From assembly GCF_004364345.1 (NCBI RefSeq), contig NZ_SOCA01000004.1, positions 1 through 64,000 on the forward strand: 64,000 nucleotides of DNA. The letters are read 5' to 3'. Of this stretch, positions 51,725-59,272 are shown in pieces; position 1 is the stretch's first letter; each line of letters starts with the position of its first letter. A program made the position numbers and the translations under genes. Under the pieces are notes generated by a model, which saw only the letters and a list, made by a program, of their open reading frames with translations, did no database searches and was not told where the DNA came from. This stretch comes from Prosthecobacter fusiformis. Lineage in GTDB: Bacteria > Verrucomicrobiota > Verrucomicrobiia > Verrucomicrobiales > Verrucomicrobiaceae.

Positions 51725-53001
51725 CTATTTTTCTGCACGGCCACCAGACGGGGTTCGGGAATGCGGTGGAGAATGATCATGGAGATGATGGCAAAAGCGG
51801 CGGCGACGGTTGCCACGGTTTCAAAAGATTGCGTCCATGCATAGATCTGGCCGCTGATGAAGGTGGCCAGGAGGAAGGCGAAAACATTACAGAAGCCCAG
51901 GATGGCCTGGAGTGTGGAACGACGCTCCGGCGGGCATAGCTCAGCGGCGAGGGTAAGGTCCCCCACCCGGTCAAGAAAGAGGCCGAAACCGAGTACGAAA
52001 TAGGACAGCATGAAGCCCGTAAACGACTCCGTCACGGAGACCCAGATGCAGAGGGCCACACAGACCACACGAGAAGCCTGGAGCAGGACTTTACCCCCGC
52101 TTCGATAACCGACCCAACTCGCCAGAAGGCTTCCCAGGACGACCCCGACGGCCTGGCAAGTGACGAAGCGGCCCATGTCCTCTTTAGGACGTCCGGTGAC
52201 GTTCAAAGCATGAATGGTGAGAAAGGAGACGACCATCAAGTAACCCATGCCAGTGAAGCGGGTGATGACCAGCTTGATGAGCCGTGGCTGCGCACGCAGG
52301 ATGCCGGGCAGGCTATGCAGGTAGTCCCGATAAGGACCGCAAGGGGTGGCTGGGTGCCGGTTCCGCATGTGCTCGTCTTCGTGCATGAAAAGCTGCGAAA
52401 GCCAGGAGACGAAGAGCAGGCCAAAGACGGCCAAATGCAGCCAGGCATAAGCGGTGCGATTGTCGAAATGCGTCAGTACCTGATGGATGACTGCGCCGGC
52501 CAGGATGCCGATCACGGCCTGGATGATGTATCGCACGGCCCAACCGGCGGCACGGGCTTTTTCAGGCACCATGCGTGTGACCATCTCCATCCAGGCCACG
52601 ACAGTGATGCCACCCAGGAGGCCGGAGATGATGGGGGTTAGGACAACGATGGAGAGCAGAGCGCCCTCAATATTGTCGGCATACATGAGGATCAGCCCGG
52701 TGATGAGGTATGGCAGGCGCTGAAGGAAGCCAAAGAACAGTACCCAGGGTTTAAATCGGGGCAGGCGCTCCACAATAGGGGCGATGAAAACGCCCGCAGA
52801 GGCGGATGCAGCGGGCAGCAGCACCGGCATCATGGCGATGATCCAGGCCTGACCTCCGAGGGTTTCCACCATTTTTGGCAGCACACTTTCCGGTGCCAGG
52901 AAGGCTGTGCCGCCCATGTAAAGCCCGCCTTCCAGGCAGTGGCAGATGAAATTCCGCCGCACCGCATGGGAATGTGGATGCTGGGGGGCGGATGCGGACA
53001 T
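51721..53001 (-). CDS. Major facilitator superfamily transporter
   Basis: 426 residues with about 12 hydrophobic segments. Opens with RRNFICHCLEGGLYMGGTAFL, then WIIAMMPVLLPAASASAGVF, MYADNIEGALLSIVVLTPII, GFGLFLDRVGDLTLAAELCP and HRIPEPRLVAVQ. A cytoplasmic loop carries an acidic/His patch (FMHEDEHMRNRHPATPCG). The layout is MFS-like but the loop 2-3 motif is poorly conserved, so the substrate is unknown. The stop is 30 bp upstream of the TetR gene on the same strand, so it may be the first gene of the efflux transcript. Confidence 0.8.
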   Translation of the reverse strand: MSASAPQHPHSHAVRRNFICHCLEGGLYMGGTAFLAPESVLPKMVETLGGQAWIIAMMPVLLPAASASAGVFIAPIVERLPRFKPWVLFFGFLQRLPYLITGLILMYADNIEGALLSIVVLTPIISGLLGGITVVAWMEMVTRMVPEKARAAGWAVRYIIQAVIGILAGAVIHQVLTHFDNRTAYAWLHLAVFGLLFVSWLSQLFMHEDEHMRNRHPATPCGPYRDYLHSLPGILRAQPRLIKLVITRFTGMGYLMVVSFLTIHALNVTGRPKEDMGRFVTCQAVGVVLGSLLASWVGYRSGGKVLLQASRVVCVALCIWVSVTESFTGFMLSYFVLGFGLFLDRVGDLTLAAELCPPERRSTLQAILGFCNVFAFLLATFISGQIYAWTQSFETVATVAAAFAIISMIILHRIPEPRLVAVQKNS

Positions 53002-53058
53002 GTGCGAAGCCAGTAAGATGCCTTAGTTCCTTCCGGAAGAAAGCAATTTGAACATGCT

Positions 53059-53472
53059 TTAAGCGCCTACCTGACGCAGCCAATCCTCCAGGTTGTAGTA
53101 GTTCGTCACACGGGCGACTTTCGCGCCCCGGATATCAAAAAAAGCGCCTACCCGCAGGCGATAGGTCTGTCCTGTGGCCGGGGGCAGTCCTTCATCGGTG
53201 GCCAGGTAGGCACCGAGGATATAAAATTCCGCTGCTGCGCGGGTGCCATCTTCATGGGCCATCACGGCCAGCTCGGTTACTTCTTCCCGGTAGCTGCGGT
53301 CCATCCTTTGCAAAAAGGTGCGGAAAGCCTGCTTGCCGATCTCTGAGGTCCCTTGGTTAATATCATGCACGACATCCTCTGTTAGCAGGGCCAGCATGGC
53401 CTCTCGGTCGCCGGAGTTGAAGGTGGCATAGTAATTTTCAATCAAGCGGACAGTATCGGCGGCGAGGGACAT
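53059..53472 (-). CDS. SnoaL/NTF2-like protein
   Basis: 137 residues. VRLIENYYATFNSGDREAML, ALLTEDVVHDINQGTSEIGK, FRTFLQRMDRSYREEVTELA and FFDIRGAKVARVTNYYNLED give the cone-shaped NTF2/ketosteroid-isomerase fold (helical N-terminus, curved sheet). Family members include polyketide cyclases, isomerases and scaffold proteins; the catalytic class cannot be assigned. A probable start is at 53472 (MSLAADT). It lies upstream of the MFS gene on the same strand with a 57-bp gap. Confidence 0.82.
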   Translation of the reverse strand: MSLAADTVRLIENYYATFNSGDREAMLALLTEDVVHDINQGTSEIGKQAFRTFLQRMDRSYREEVTELAVMAHEDGTRAAAEFYILGAYLATDEGLPPATGQTYRLRVGAFFDIRGAKVARVTNYYNLEDWLRQVGA

Positions 53473-53587
53473 CGGGAAGGTTGAATGAAGGATGGGCAGG
53501 GGTCAAGTGACAGCCCCTTCAAGGATTTTCATCCGCCCTTTGACAGATGGCCAGACCGCGCTGACTGGCGATGAGTTCTCTTTTAGC

Positions 53588-53890
53588 ATGGCTTCCAAGA
53601 CGATCTCATTTCTTCGCCGCATCGCTCTCCTTGAGGGCGGTTCGTTTTTGCTCCTTCTCGGCATTGCGATGCCTTTGAAGTATCTGGCGGACATGCCGAT
53701 GGCGGTGAAAGTAGTGGGCTGGCTACACGGGGCACTGTTTGTGGTGTTTTGCTATGCATTGCTCCAGGTGACGATGAAGACCCAGTGGTCGCTAGTGCGT
53801 TGTGCGTTGGTGTTCGTTGCTTCGTTGGTGCCTTTTGGTCCTTTTGTTTTGGACAGCCGGATGCGTGCTTGGGAGCAAGAGGCCAGATGA
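53588..53890 (+). CDS. DUF3817 membrane protein
   Basis: 100 residues from the ATG at 53588. Three or four helices: ISFLRRIALLEGGSFLLLLG, MAVKVVGWLHGALFVVFCYA and ALVFVASLVPFGPFVLDSRM, matching the DUF3817/YdzA-like family (FLRxxAxxEGxSxLxLL, VxWxHGxLFxxY, PFGPFxxD). Function unknown. It is divergent from the NTF2-like gene and its stop is just ahead of the palindromic operators that control the next operon. Confidence 0.85.
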   Translation: MASKTISFLRRIALLEGGSFLLLLGIAMPLKYLADMPMAVKVVGWLHGALFVVFCYALLQVTMKTQWSLVRCALVFVASLVPFGPFVLDSRMRAWEQEAR

Positions 53891-53894
53891 TTCC

Positions 53895-53911
53895 GCTTTG
53901 TGAGGCAAAGT
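53895..53911. promoter_or_regulatory. Operator-like inverted repeat, site 1
   Basis: CTTTG-TGAGG-CAAAG with flanking T, 41 bp ahead of the membrane-protein start. It shares half-sites and the 5-bp spacer with sites at 53928 and 54931. The centres of sites 1 and 2 are 33 bp apart, about three helical turns, so both could be occupied on one DNA face. Likely bound by the winged-helix regulator encoded at 54608. Confidence 0.6.
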
Positions 53912-53927
53912 TTTTCTTGCGCAGGTA

Positions 53928-53944
53928 ACTTTATGCCGCAAAGT
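53928..53944. promoter_or_regulatory. Operator-like inverted repeat, site 2
   Basis: ACTTTA-TGCCG-CAAAGT, the second member of the operator set, ending 8 bp before the ATG at 53952. Binding here would block ribosome access or RNA polymerase clearance, consistent with autorepression. Confidence 0.6.
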
Positions 53945-53951
53945 GAGGCTC

Positions 53952-54611
53952 ATGAGCACAAAGCAAGACGCCCTCGAACATCTTCGGGTGATCCGTTCCC
54001 TCATGGAAAAGGCACATATTTACAGGGCCATCTCAGCACCGGCTGCGGGTCTCGGTGGGGTGCTGGCTATCGCTGCCGCCGGGCTGACGGGATGGCAGAT
54101 GATGCAGAAAGGCGGGCTGCCTGAAAGGGAGGGGGATACGTTCCTTTGGCAATGGCTGGTCATCCTGGCCGTGACGGGTGTGGTGAATGTGATCCTGCTG
54201 GCGCGGGAGGCGGCACGGCGTGGACAGCCGCTGGTCTCCGATGGCATGCGCATGGCGCTGAAAGCCATCCTGCCGCCATTGCTTGTGGGTGGAGTGCTGG
54301 GGGTAGGCCTCATTGTGCATCTGGATAATCACGTGATGGCGGTCCTGGTGTGGGTGGTGTGCTATGGGCTGGCGCTGCTGGCCACGGCCAGTTTTTCCCC
54401 ACGGTCTCTGGTGCGGCTAGGCTGGGTATTTACTCTGCTGGGGCTGGTCTTGTTTTGGGCCTGGGCCGCGAATGGAGATATCCGCATGATGCCCCATGAT
54501 GAAGGCCCGGCGGCATTGATCATGGGTCTGACCTTTGGCCTCTGTCATCTGGCCTATGCAGGAGCTGTTTTTCTGAGTAGAAAACCGGAGGCTGTGACCG
54601 CACGCGAATGA
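53952..54611 (+). CDS. Integral membrane protein, unknown
   Basis: 219 residues from the ATG at 53952 (GAGG four bases ahead). An N-terminal amphipathic segment (TKQDALEHLRVIRSLMEKA) is followed by six hydrophobic stretches, including GLGGVLAIAAAGLTGW, WQWLVILAVTGVVNVILLA and LIMGLTFGLCHLAYAGAVFL. I do not recognise the family. Small membrane proteins of this type are often encoded with winged-helix regulators. Its stop overlaps the next gene (ATGA), so the pair is co-translated, under two operator-like repeats. Confidence 0.75.
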   Translation: MSTKQDALEHLRVIRSLMEKAHIYRAISAPAAGLGGVLAIAAAGLTGWQMMQKGGLPEREGDTFLWQWLVILAVTGVVNVILLAREAARRGQPLVSDGMRMALKAILPPLLVGGVLGVGLIVHLDNHVMAVLVWVVCYGLALLATASFSPRSLVRLGWVFTLLGLVLFWAWAANGDIRMMPHDEGPAALIMGLTFGLCHLAYAGAVFLSRKPEAVTARE

Positions 54612-54910
54612 TCGACTTTGACCAGTTGGACAAGACGATTCATGAAAAGAGCCGTCTATCCATCATGACACTGCTTTCCACGCGGGGGGAGTGGGCGTTT
54701 CAAGATCTAAAAGCCGAGCTGGGCATGAGCGATGGCAATTTGATCACGCACCTGCGCACACTGGGAACCGCAGGGTATGTGCAGGAAAGCCGCGATGACT
54801 CCGGTACACGGCCGCGAACGACGTATGCCGTGACGCCTGCGGGCACGAAGGCTTTCAAGAGTTACGTGGACGTGCTGGAGGCTATCGTGAAGGCTATGAA
54901 CCCAGGCTGA
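54608..54910 (+). CDS. Winged-helix transcriptional regulator (HTH_34-like)
   Basis: 100 residues. FDQLDKTIHEKSRLSIMTLL, FQDLKAELGMSDGNLITHLR (recognition region) and GYVQESRDDSGTRPRTTYAV-TPAGTKAF (wing) are those of small MarR/ArsR-like winged helices of the HTH_34 type, usually dimers. The start overlaps the membrane-protein stop. It is the natural candidate for binding the three ACTTTG-N5-CAAAGT-type sites around this locus and likely represses its own operon and the downstream ispH homologue; this is inferred. Confidence 0.88.
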   Translation: MIDFDQLDKTIHEKSRLSIMTLLSTRGEWAFQDLKAELGMSDGNLITHLRTLGTAGYVQESRDDSGTRPRTTYAVTPAGTKAFKSYVDVLEAIVKAMNPG

Positions 54911-54930
54911 ATCCCCTTTTTTAAACAATC

Positions 54931-54947
54931 ACTTTGCATCACAAAGT
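54931..54947. promoter_or_regulatory. Operator-like inverted repeat, site 3
   Basis: ACTTTG-CATCA-CAAAGT, the most symmetric of the three sites, 20 bp ahead of the ispH-homologue start. Its presence implies that the gene pair 54968-56630 belongs to the same regulon as the upstream membrane-protein operon. Confidence 0.65.
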
Positions 54948-54967
54948 TAAATCCCAAATAACATCCT

Positions 54968-55813
54968 ATGATCATTCATCTCGCCCAACATTACGGCATG
55001 TGCTTCGGCGTCCGCGACGCCCTGCGTGCTACGCATTCCGCCGCCAGTCAGGAGCCGGTAACCATCCTCGGCCAGCTAGTTCATAATCCCGTGGTGGATG
55101 CGCACCTGGCGACCCTGGGAGTCCGACGCGGGAACCTGGAAAAGATGGACTCCTCCAGCACGCGCAGAGTCATCATTACAGCCCATGGGGCATCGGATGC
55201 GCATCGCCAGAGATGGCAGCAGGCGGGTCATCAAATCACAGATACGTCCTGTCCATTGGTGAAAAAGGCGCACCATGCGCTGGGCGCTTTGGTGGAGGAG
55301 GGATATCACCCGGTGGTCATCGGCCAGAGGCAGCATGTGGAGGTGCAGGGGCTGATCGGTGACCATCCGCAGGCGAGTGTGCTGCTCACCGCAGAGGATG
55401 CCTGCTGCATCCCTGCGCACTCCAGGCTGGGAGTCATCTCCCAGACCACGCAGCCTTTGGATCATGTGCTGCGAGTGGTGGAGGCGATCAAGCGTCACCA
55501 TCACCGGTCCGAGGTCCGTTTTATGGACACCGTCTGCCGTCCCACCAAACAGAGGCAAACAGCGCTAGAGGACCTGGCGAAGACCTGCGACCTGATCATC
55601 GTCATCGGCGGTCGCAACAGCAACAATACCCGTCAGCTCACAGAAAAGGCGCGGTCTCTAGGCGTGCTGGCGGAGCAGATCGAAACGCCGGATGAGCTTC
55701 GCGCAGAATGGTTTCGCCAAGTGGCCCATGTGGGCGTCACCGCTGGTACCTCCACCCTGGATGAAACCGTGCGTGCCGTGATGGACCGCCTTCAAAATAT
55801 CTCCTGCCAGTAA
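54968..55813 (+). CDS. ispH: IspH/LytB-family 4-hydroxy-3-methylbut-2-enyl diphosphate reductase
   Basis: 281 residues. The [4Fe-4S] cysteines are present: C12 (HYGMCFGVRDA), C95 (TDTSCPLVKKAH) and C190 (MDTVCRPTKQRQ). Active-site residues correspond to H39 (LVHNPVV), H73 (TAHGAS), H123-V-E125 (QHVEV, for the HPE of E. coli) and QTT. IspH makes IPP and DMAPP in the MEP pathway. It is shorter and divergent: HVE replaces HPE and the S-S-N substrate loop reads S-N-N, so it might be a second, specialised paralogue. It is preceded by operator site 3 and followed by a di-iron protein 40 bp later. Confidence 0.88.
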   Translation: MIIHLAQHYGMCFGVRDALRATHSAASQEPVTILGQLVHNPVVDAHLATLGVRRGNLEKMDSSSTRRVIITAHGASDAHRQRWQQAGHQITDTSCPLVKKAHHALGALVEEGYHPVVIGQRQHVEVQGLIGDHPQASVLLTAEDACCIPAHSRLGVISQTTQPLDHVLRVVEAIKRHHHRSEVRFMDTVCRPTKQRQTALEDLAKTCDLIIVIGGRNSNNTRQLTEKARSLGVLAEQIETPDELRAEWFRQVAHVGVTAGTSTLDETVRAVMDRLQNISCQ

Positions 55814-55853
55814 ACTACCCCAACATCAACATCCTAAAACAATAGAAAACAAT

Positions 55854-56630
55854 ATGAATACCCAGTCTTGGATCCACCATTTTCAAACCAACGCCGCTGT
55901 GCATGATCAAATCTTGTTTGAAGGCCAGCCCTGCACTTTGCCGGAGGCTGTGCGAGTGCCGGTGGCACATTCGCTGGCCATCTTTCAGCTCGGGGAATCT
56001 GGCACGGGGTCCCGGCTGAGGCGGTATGCACGCGAGGTGGCTCCATTGGAAAATTTTCGTGGGTATCAGCGGGCGATTGATCTCTTTGTCTGCGAAGAAC
56101 AGGCGCACTCTCGGTTACTAGGCCGCTTGGTTGGGCATCTGGGGGGAACACTTTTGCAGAAGCAGTGGACGAACAGTGTCTTTCGTCGCCTGCGGTTTCT
56201 GGTGAACCTGGAGTTCGCCATTCAGGTGCTGCTGACGGCGGAGCTGGTGGCGGAGGTCTATTATGGCACGCTGTATCTTCGTGTTGAGGATAAGTCCGTT
56301 CGGAATGCCTGCCGTCAGATATTGAGGGATGAGATGAAGCACCTGGAATTTCAACGTCAGTTCCTGGCTGAGCGCTTGGCCACTTTCTCGCCTATCGGAC
56401 GGTATCTGTGGAACTGCCAATTCCGCCTGATTCATGCTTTGACAACACGCGTGGTGGCTTGGGACCATCGAGCCTGTTTAAAAGCTCTGGGAATGAGTCG
56501 GGACTCTTTTGTCCAGCGTTGCCACCAGGCTCATGAGCGGTTTCAAGCGAGGCTGGATGGACTTACCAATGAGCTCAAATGCCCGATTCAAAGCCCGCAA
56601 TCAGTCCATGGAATGCCATTGCAGCCATGA
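55854..56630 (+). CDS. Ferritin-like di-iron protein, unknown substrate
   Basis: 258 residues, largely helical, no signal peptide. Two ExxH motifs (E82xxH85 in CEEQAHSRLL; E160xxH163 in RDEMKHLEFQ) with an intervening Glu (E130 in LLTAELVAEVYYGTL) form a plausible carboxylate-bridged di-iron site of the ferritin-like oxygenase type. It could be a hydroxylase such as MiaE-like tRNA enzymes or a desaturase/demethoxyubiquinone-like oxygenase; no decisive match is visible. It lies 40 bp downstream of the ispH homologue and likely shares its transcript and regulation, suggesting a role with a lipid or prenyl product. Confidence 0.6.
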   Translation: MNTQSWIHHFQTNAAVHDQILFEGQPCTLPEAVRVPVAHSLAIFQLGESGTGSRLRRYAREVAPLENFRGYQRAIDLFVCEEQAHSRLLGRLVGHLGGTLLQKQWTNSVFRRLRFLVNLEFAIQVLLTAELVAEVYYGTLYLRVEDKSVRNACRQILRDEMKHLEFQRQFLAERLATFSPIGRYLWNCQFRLIHALTTRVVAWDHRACLKALGMSRDSFVQRCHQAHERFQARLDGLTNELKCPIQSPQSVHGMPLQP

Positions 56631-56709
56631 GCGTGCGAGTATAAAACGGTGTAGAGGGGGTGGGAAATCGCTGAAGACAGCGATGTTAACATTTTGTTCA
56701 AATTAAATG

Positions 56710-56738
56710 TTGGCAAAATGACGGTGATATAATATTTA
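56710..56738 (+). promoter_or_regulatory. Candidate sigma-70-type promoter of the porin gene
   Basis: TTGGCA (56710-56715) and TATTTA (56733-56738) are separated by 17 bases in an AT-rich leader ahead of the OprB start. A TATAAT lies at 56728-56733 but its spacing to a -35 is poor. Confidence 0.35.
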
Positions 56739-56763
56739 TAAAGAATATTACAATTCACTCCCG

Positions 56764-58194
56764 ATGAATACTCGTTTTAATATTACCGCTGCTGTCGCTG
56801 CGCTTGTTTCAAGCGTTGCCCTCTTGTCCCATGCAGGAGCGCCTGCGCCGCTGGTGGAGGCTCCTCCGAGCTCCGCTTTGGAGCAGTACTTCATGCAGGA
56901 TTACATGCTGGGGGACTGGGGAGGGCTGCGTACCCGGCTGGCGGAAAATGGTGTGGATTTTGAGTTCTTTTACGTGGGCTCCATGCCGACGAATCTGGGC
57001 GGCGGTATCCGTGCGGGTTCCGCTTATCAGCATGGATTCCTGGCTGCCATGGATCTGGATACGGAAAAGCTGGGATGGTGGAATGGCGGTCACTTCCATG
57101 TTTCTGGTGTGTCTCTGGAAGGCCGCCCGTTTGCCGATACCTATGTGGGAGATCTGAACAAAACCAATCTGGTGGATTTCCCGGCGGATACACGCCTGTG
57201 GCAGGCCTATTACCAGCAGGATCTGTTCAACGACAAGCTCATCATTAAGGCGGGCCTTATGTCTGTGGACCGGGATTTTATTTTGCCAGAGTTATATAAC
57301 TCCCTGGCATCGATCAACTTCATGAACCAGACCTTCTTCTTCCCGACGATGGCGTTCAACCTGTATGATATCCCGGGCTTCCCTGAAGGGTCGCATTCCC
57401 TGCCATCCACTCCGTATGCAGCTTTGGGCGCTCTGGTGAAGTGGCAGCCGGTGGAAAGTTTCTACATCCAGGCCGCTATTTATGACGGCAATCCAGACGC
57501 GAGCTCCTCCGGCACCCGGCTGGCGTTGCGGGCTGAAGAAGGTGCGCTGATGTATTTTGAAACCGGCTTCCGCCTGAATCAGGGCAAGGATGACCGGGGT
57601 CTGCCGGGGAACTACAAGCTGGGCGGTTACTACCACACCGACGAGTTTTATGATATCAATTCAACGATTCTTTCGATGACCCCGCTGCCTTTGGACACAG
57701 CGGAAACACATAAGGGTAACTATGGTGTTTATTTATTGGCGGAGCAGATGCTGTGGCGTGAATCAGGCCGGGATGATCCAGCGCAACAGGGCATCGTGGG
57801 TTTCTTTCGTGTGGCCGGTGCTCCATCGGATCGCAACCTCGCTGAATTTGGCATTGATGGCGGTCTGGTATTCAAAGGTCTTATTCCTGGACGGGATTAC
57901 GATACGCTTGGCATTGGCGGCTCTTATCTGAAAATTAGCGAAGAGGTGAGCGATGCTCAGCGTCGGATTAATGAGTTCTTTACCGCTGCCCCCTTTAATG
58001 CTCCTGCGATTGAAGAGGCAGATTATGAGGCCGTCGTGGAAGTGAATTACAAGTTGCAACTCGCTGCTTGGTGGACGCTCCAGGCTAGCCTGCAATACGT
58101 GTTTCATCCTGGTGGCCGTGCCGGGGCAGCGCTGGCGGGTGACTCCACCCCTGACGCACTGGTGCTGGGCATCCAGACGACGCTGCGGTTTTAA
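56764..58194 (+). CDS. OprB-family carbohydrate-selective porin
   Basis: 476 residues with a signal peptide ending near SHAGAPAPL. The beta-barrel features are YMLGDWGGLRTRLAENGVDF at the start (diagnostic for OprB-type porins), SLEGRPFADTYVGDLN, PYAALGALVKWQPVESFYIQ, and a C-terminal LQASLQYVFHPGG with a terminal aromatic residue (TTLRF). Such 16-18 strand porins let monosaccharides diffuse across the outer membrane, aiding uptake of released sugars. Its leader is AT-rich. It converges with sdpI, whose stop abuts it. Confidence 0.92.
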   Translation: MNTRFNITAAVAALVSSVALLSHAGAPAPLVEAPPSSALEQYFMQDYMLGDWGGLRTRLAENGVDFEFFYVGSMPTNLGGGIRAGSAYQHGFLAAMDLDTEKLGWWNGGHFHVSGVSLEGRPFADTYVGDLNKTNLVDFPADTRLWQAYYQQDLFNDKLIIKAGLMSVDRDFILPELYNSLASINFMNQTFFFPTMAFNLYDIPGFPEGSHSLPSTPYAALGALVKWQPVESFYIQAAIYDGNPDASSSGTRLALRAEEGALMYFETGFRLNQGKDDRGLPGNYKLGGYYHTDEFYDINSTILSMTPLPLDTAETHKGNYGVYLLAEQMLWRESGRDDPAQQGIVGFFRVAGAPSDRNLAEFGIDGGLVFKGLIPGRDYDTLGIGGSYLKISEEVSDAQRRINEFFTAAPFNAPAIEEADYEAVVEVNYKLQLAAWWTLQASLQYVFHPGGRAGAALAGDSTPDALVLGIQTTLRF

Positions 58195-58887
58195 TTAAAG
58201 AGACGTCGTTCGCCGTTCTTTACGGGCTTCATTCCAAGCCACGAAGAGCGGTGGAACGATGAGGAAAAACAGCCACATGTAAGCGAGCCGCTCATGTACA
58301 ATGTGTATGGGCAGCAGCCAGGAAAGGGTGGCGACGATGAGGCTGCTCACGGTCCAAATCCAACCGGCTACGCGGTGGGTCTGCCGCCAGACGTGTTCTG
58401 AATTCAGCGTCCACGGGACACGGACGCCGACATAGCGGTTCGGCTTCAGTTTGCCAAACAGATTGCCCATGAAGGCAAAGAGCAGGGCGACTGAGGTGAG
58501 AACGAAGCGGCCAACATCCGCCTGATGGCCTAAGGAGGCGGAGATCTGTACCAGTGCCACGGCTCCCAATAAAATGGAGATGCCCAAACGGATGAGGCGG
58601 GTGGCCTTGCCATGGGCGGTGAGCGCACCATCGGCATCCCGGTATCGTGCGGAGTCCCGAGACTCCTTGAACAAGACAAAGGCAAACGCCAGAAGGACCG
58701 TTACTGGCGTGACGAACAATCCCCAGGATTTCGGCGCATACCAGTTGACCTCCCCTTTCATGTTCCACTGCATGGGCACGCGTTCTGTCGCGAACGGCAT
58801 GGCGACCAGTGCGGCAAGGATGGGAATGATGAGGATGAGGATCTGCAGCCACTCGCTGCGGATGAAGGTTTCGATTTTGGATTTCAT
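58195..58887 (-). CDS. sdpI: SdpI-family membrane protein
   Basis: 230 residues with six or seven membrane helices. The N-terminal part is a DUF1648-like module (PILAALVAMPFATERVPMQW, NMKGEVNWYAPK); the C-terminal part has MGNLFGKLKPNRYVGVRVPW-TLNSEHVWRQTHRVAGWIW, the SdpI hallmark. In Bacillus subtilis SdpI gives immunity to the SDP toxin and sequesters the repressor SdpR. Its start overlaps the end of the regulator gene upstream (58884-58887), so the two are co-translated. No toxin gene is seen nearby. Confidence 0.92.
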   Translation of the reverse strand: MKSKIETFIRSEWLQILILIIPILAALVAMPFATERVPMQWNMKGEVNWYAPKSWGLFVTPVTVLLAFAFVLFKESRDSARYRDADGALTAHGKATRLIRLGISILLGAVALVQISASLGHQADVGRFVLTSVALLFAFMGNLFGKLKPNRYVGVRVPWTLNSEHVWRQTHRVAGWIWTVSSLIVATLSWLLPIHIVHERLAYMWLFFLIVPPLFVAWNEARKERRTTSL

Positions 58888-59204
58888 GATGAGGAGCGGG
58901 GCTTGAGTTTCTTGAGTGCGGCTGCGGCTTTTTTGGCGGCTGGGCGGGGGGCTTCGACAAGTCCGCTGAGCCAGACCATGACGTCTTCGACAACACTGGT
59001 ATTGAGATGGTAGCGGCGGAACTGGCCCTGGCGTTCTTCCTCAATGAGCTCTGCCTGACGAAGAATATCGAGGTGATGGGAAACGGTGGGTTTACCCACC
59101 TGGCAGGTGTCCGCAATCTCACCAGCAGTGAGGGATCCTGTTCGCAGCATTTCCAGGATCTGACGGCGGGTGGGATCGTTGAGGGCTTTGAAAAGCGAGT
59201 TCAT
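58884..59204 (-). CDS. sdpR: ArsR/SdpR-family repressor
   Basis: 106 residues. MNSLFKALNDPTRRQILEML, LTAGEIADTCQVGKPTVSHH and LDILRQAELIEEERQGQFRR are the ArsR-type winged helix as in SdpR; no metal-binding Cys motif. A Lys/Ala/Pro-rich tail (PRPAAKKAAAALKKLKPRSS) is unusual and may add non-specific DNA binding. It represses its own operon with sdpI, through the palindrome 9 bp upstream. Confidence 0.93.
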   Translation of the reverse strand: MNSLFKALNDPTRRQILEMLRTGSLTAGEIADTCQVGKPTVSHHLDILRQAELIEEERQGQFRRYHLNTSVVEDVMVWLSGLVEAPRPAAKKAAAALKKLKPRSSS

Positions 59205-59212
59205 TTGATTTG

Positions 59213-59234
59213 ATATTTCGATAAATATCGAAAT
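59213..59234. promoter_or_regulatory. SdpR-type operator
   Basis: ATTTCGAT-AAAT-ATCGAAAT is a perfect 8-bp inverted repeat with a 4-bp spacer, 11 bp upstream of the repressor start. The position and symmetry are those of ArsR-family autoregulatory sites. Confidence 0.75.
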
Positions 59235-59272
59235 GAATCAAGCTGAATTTTGCATCGTGAGATCGGGCTCTT

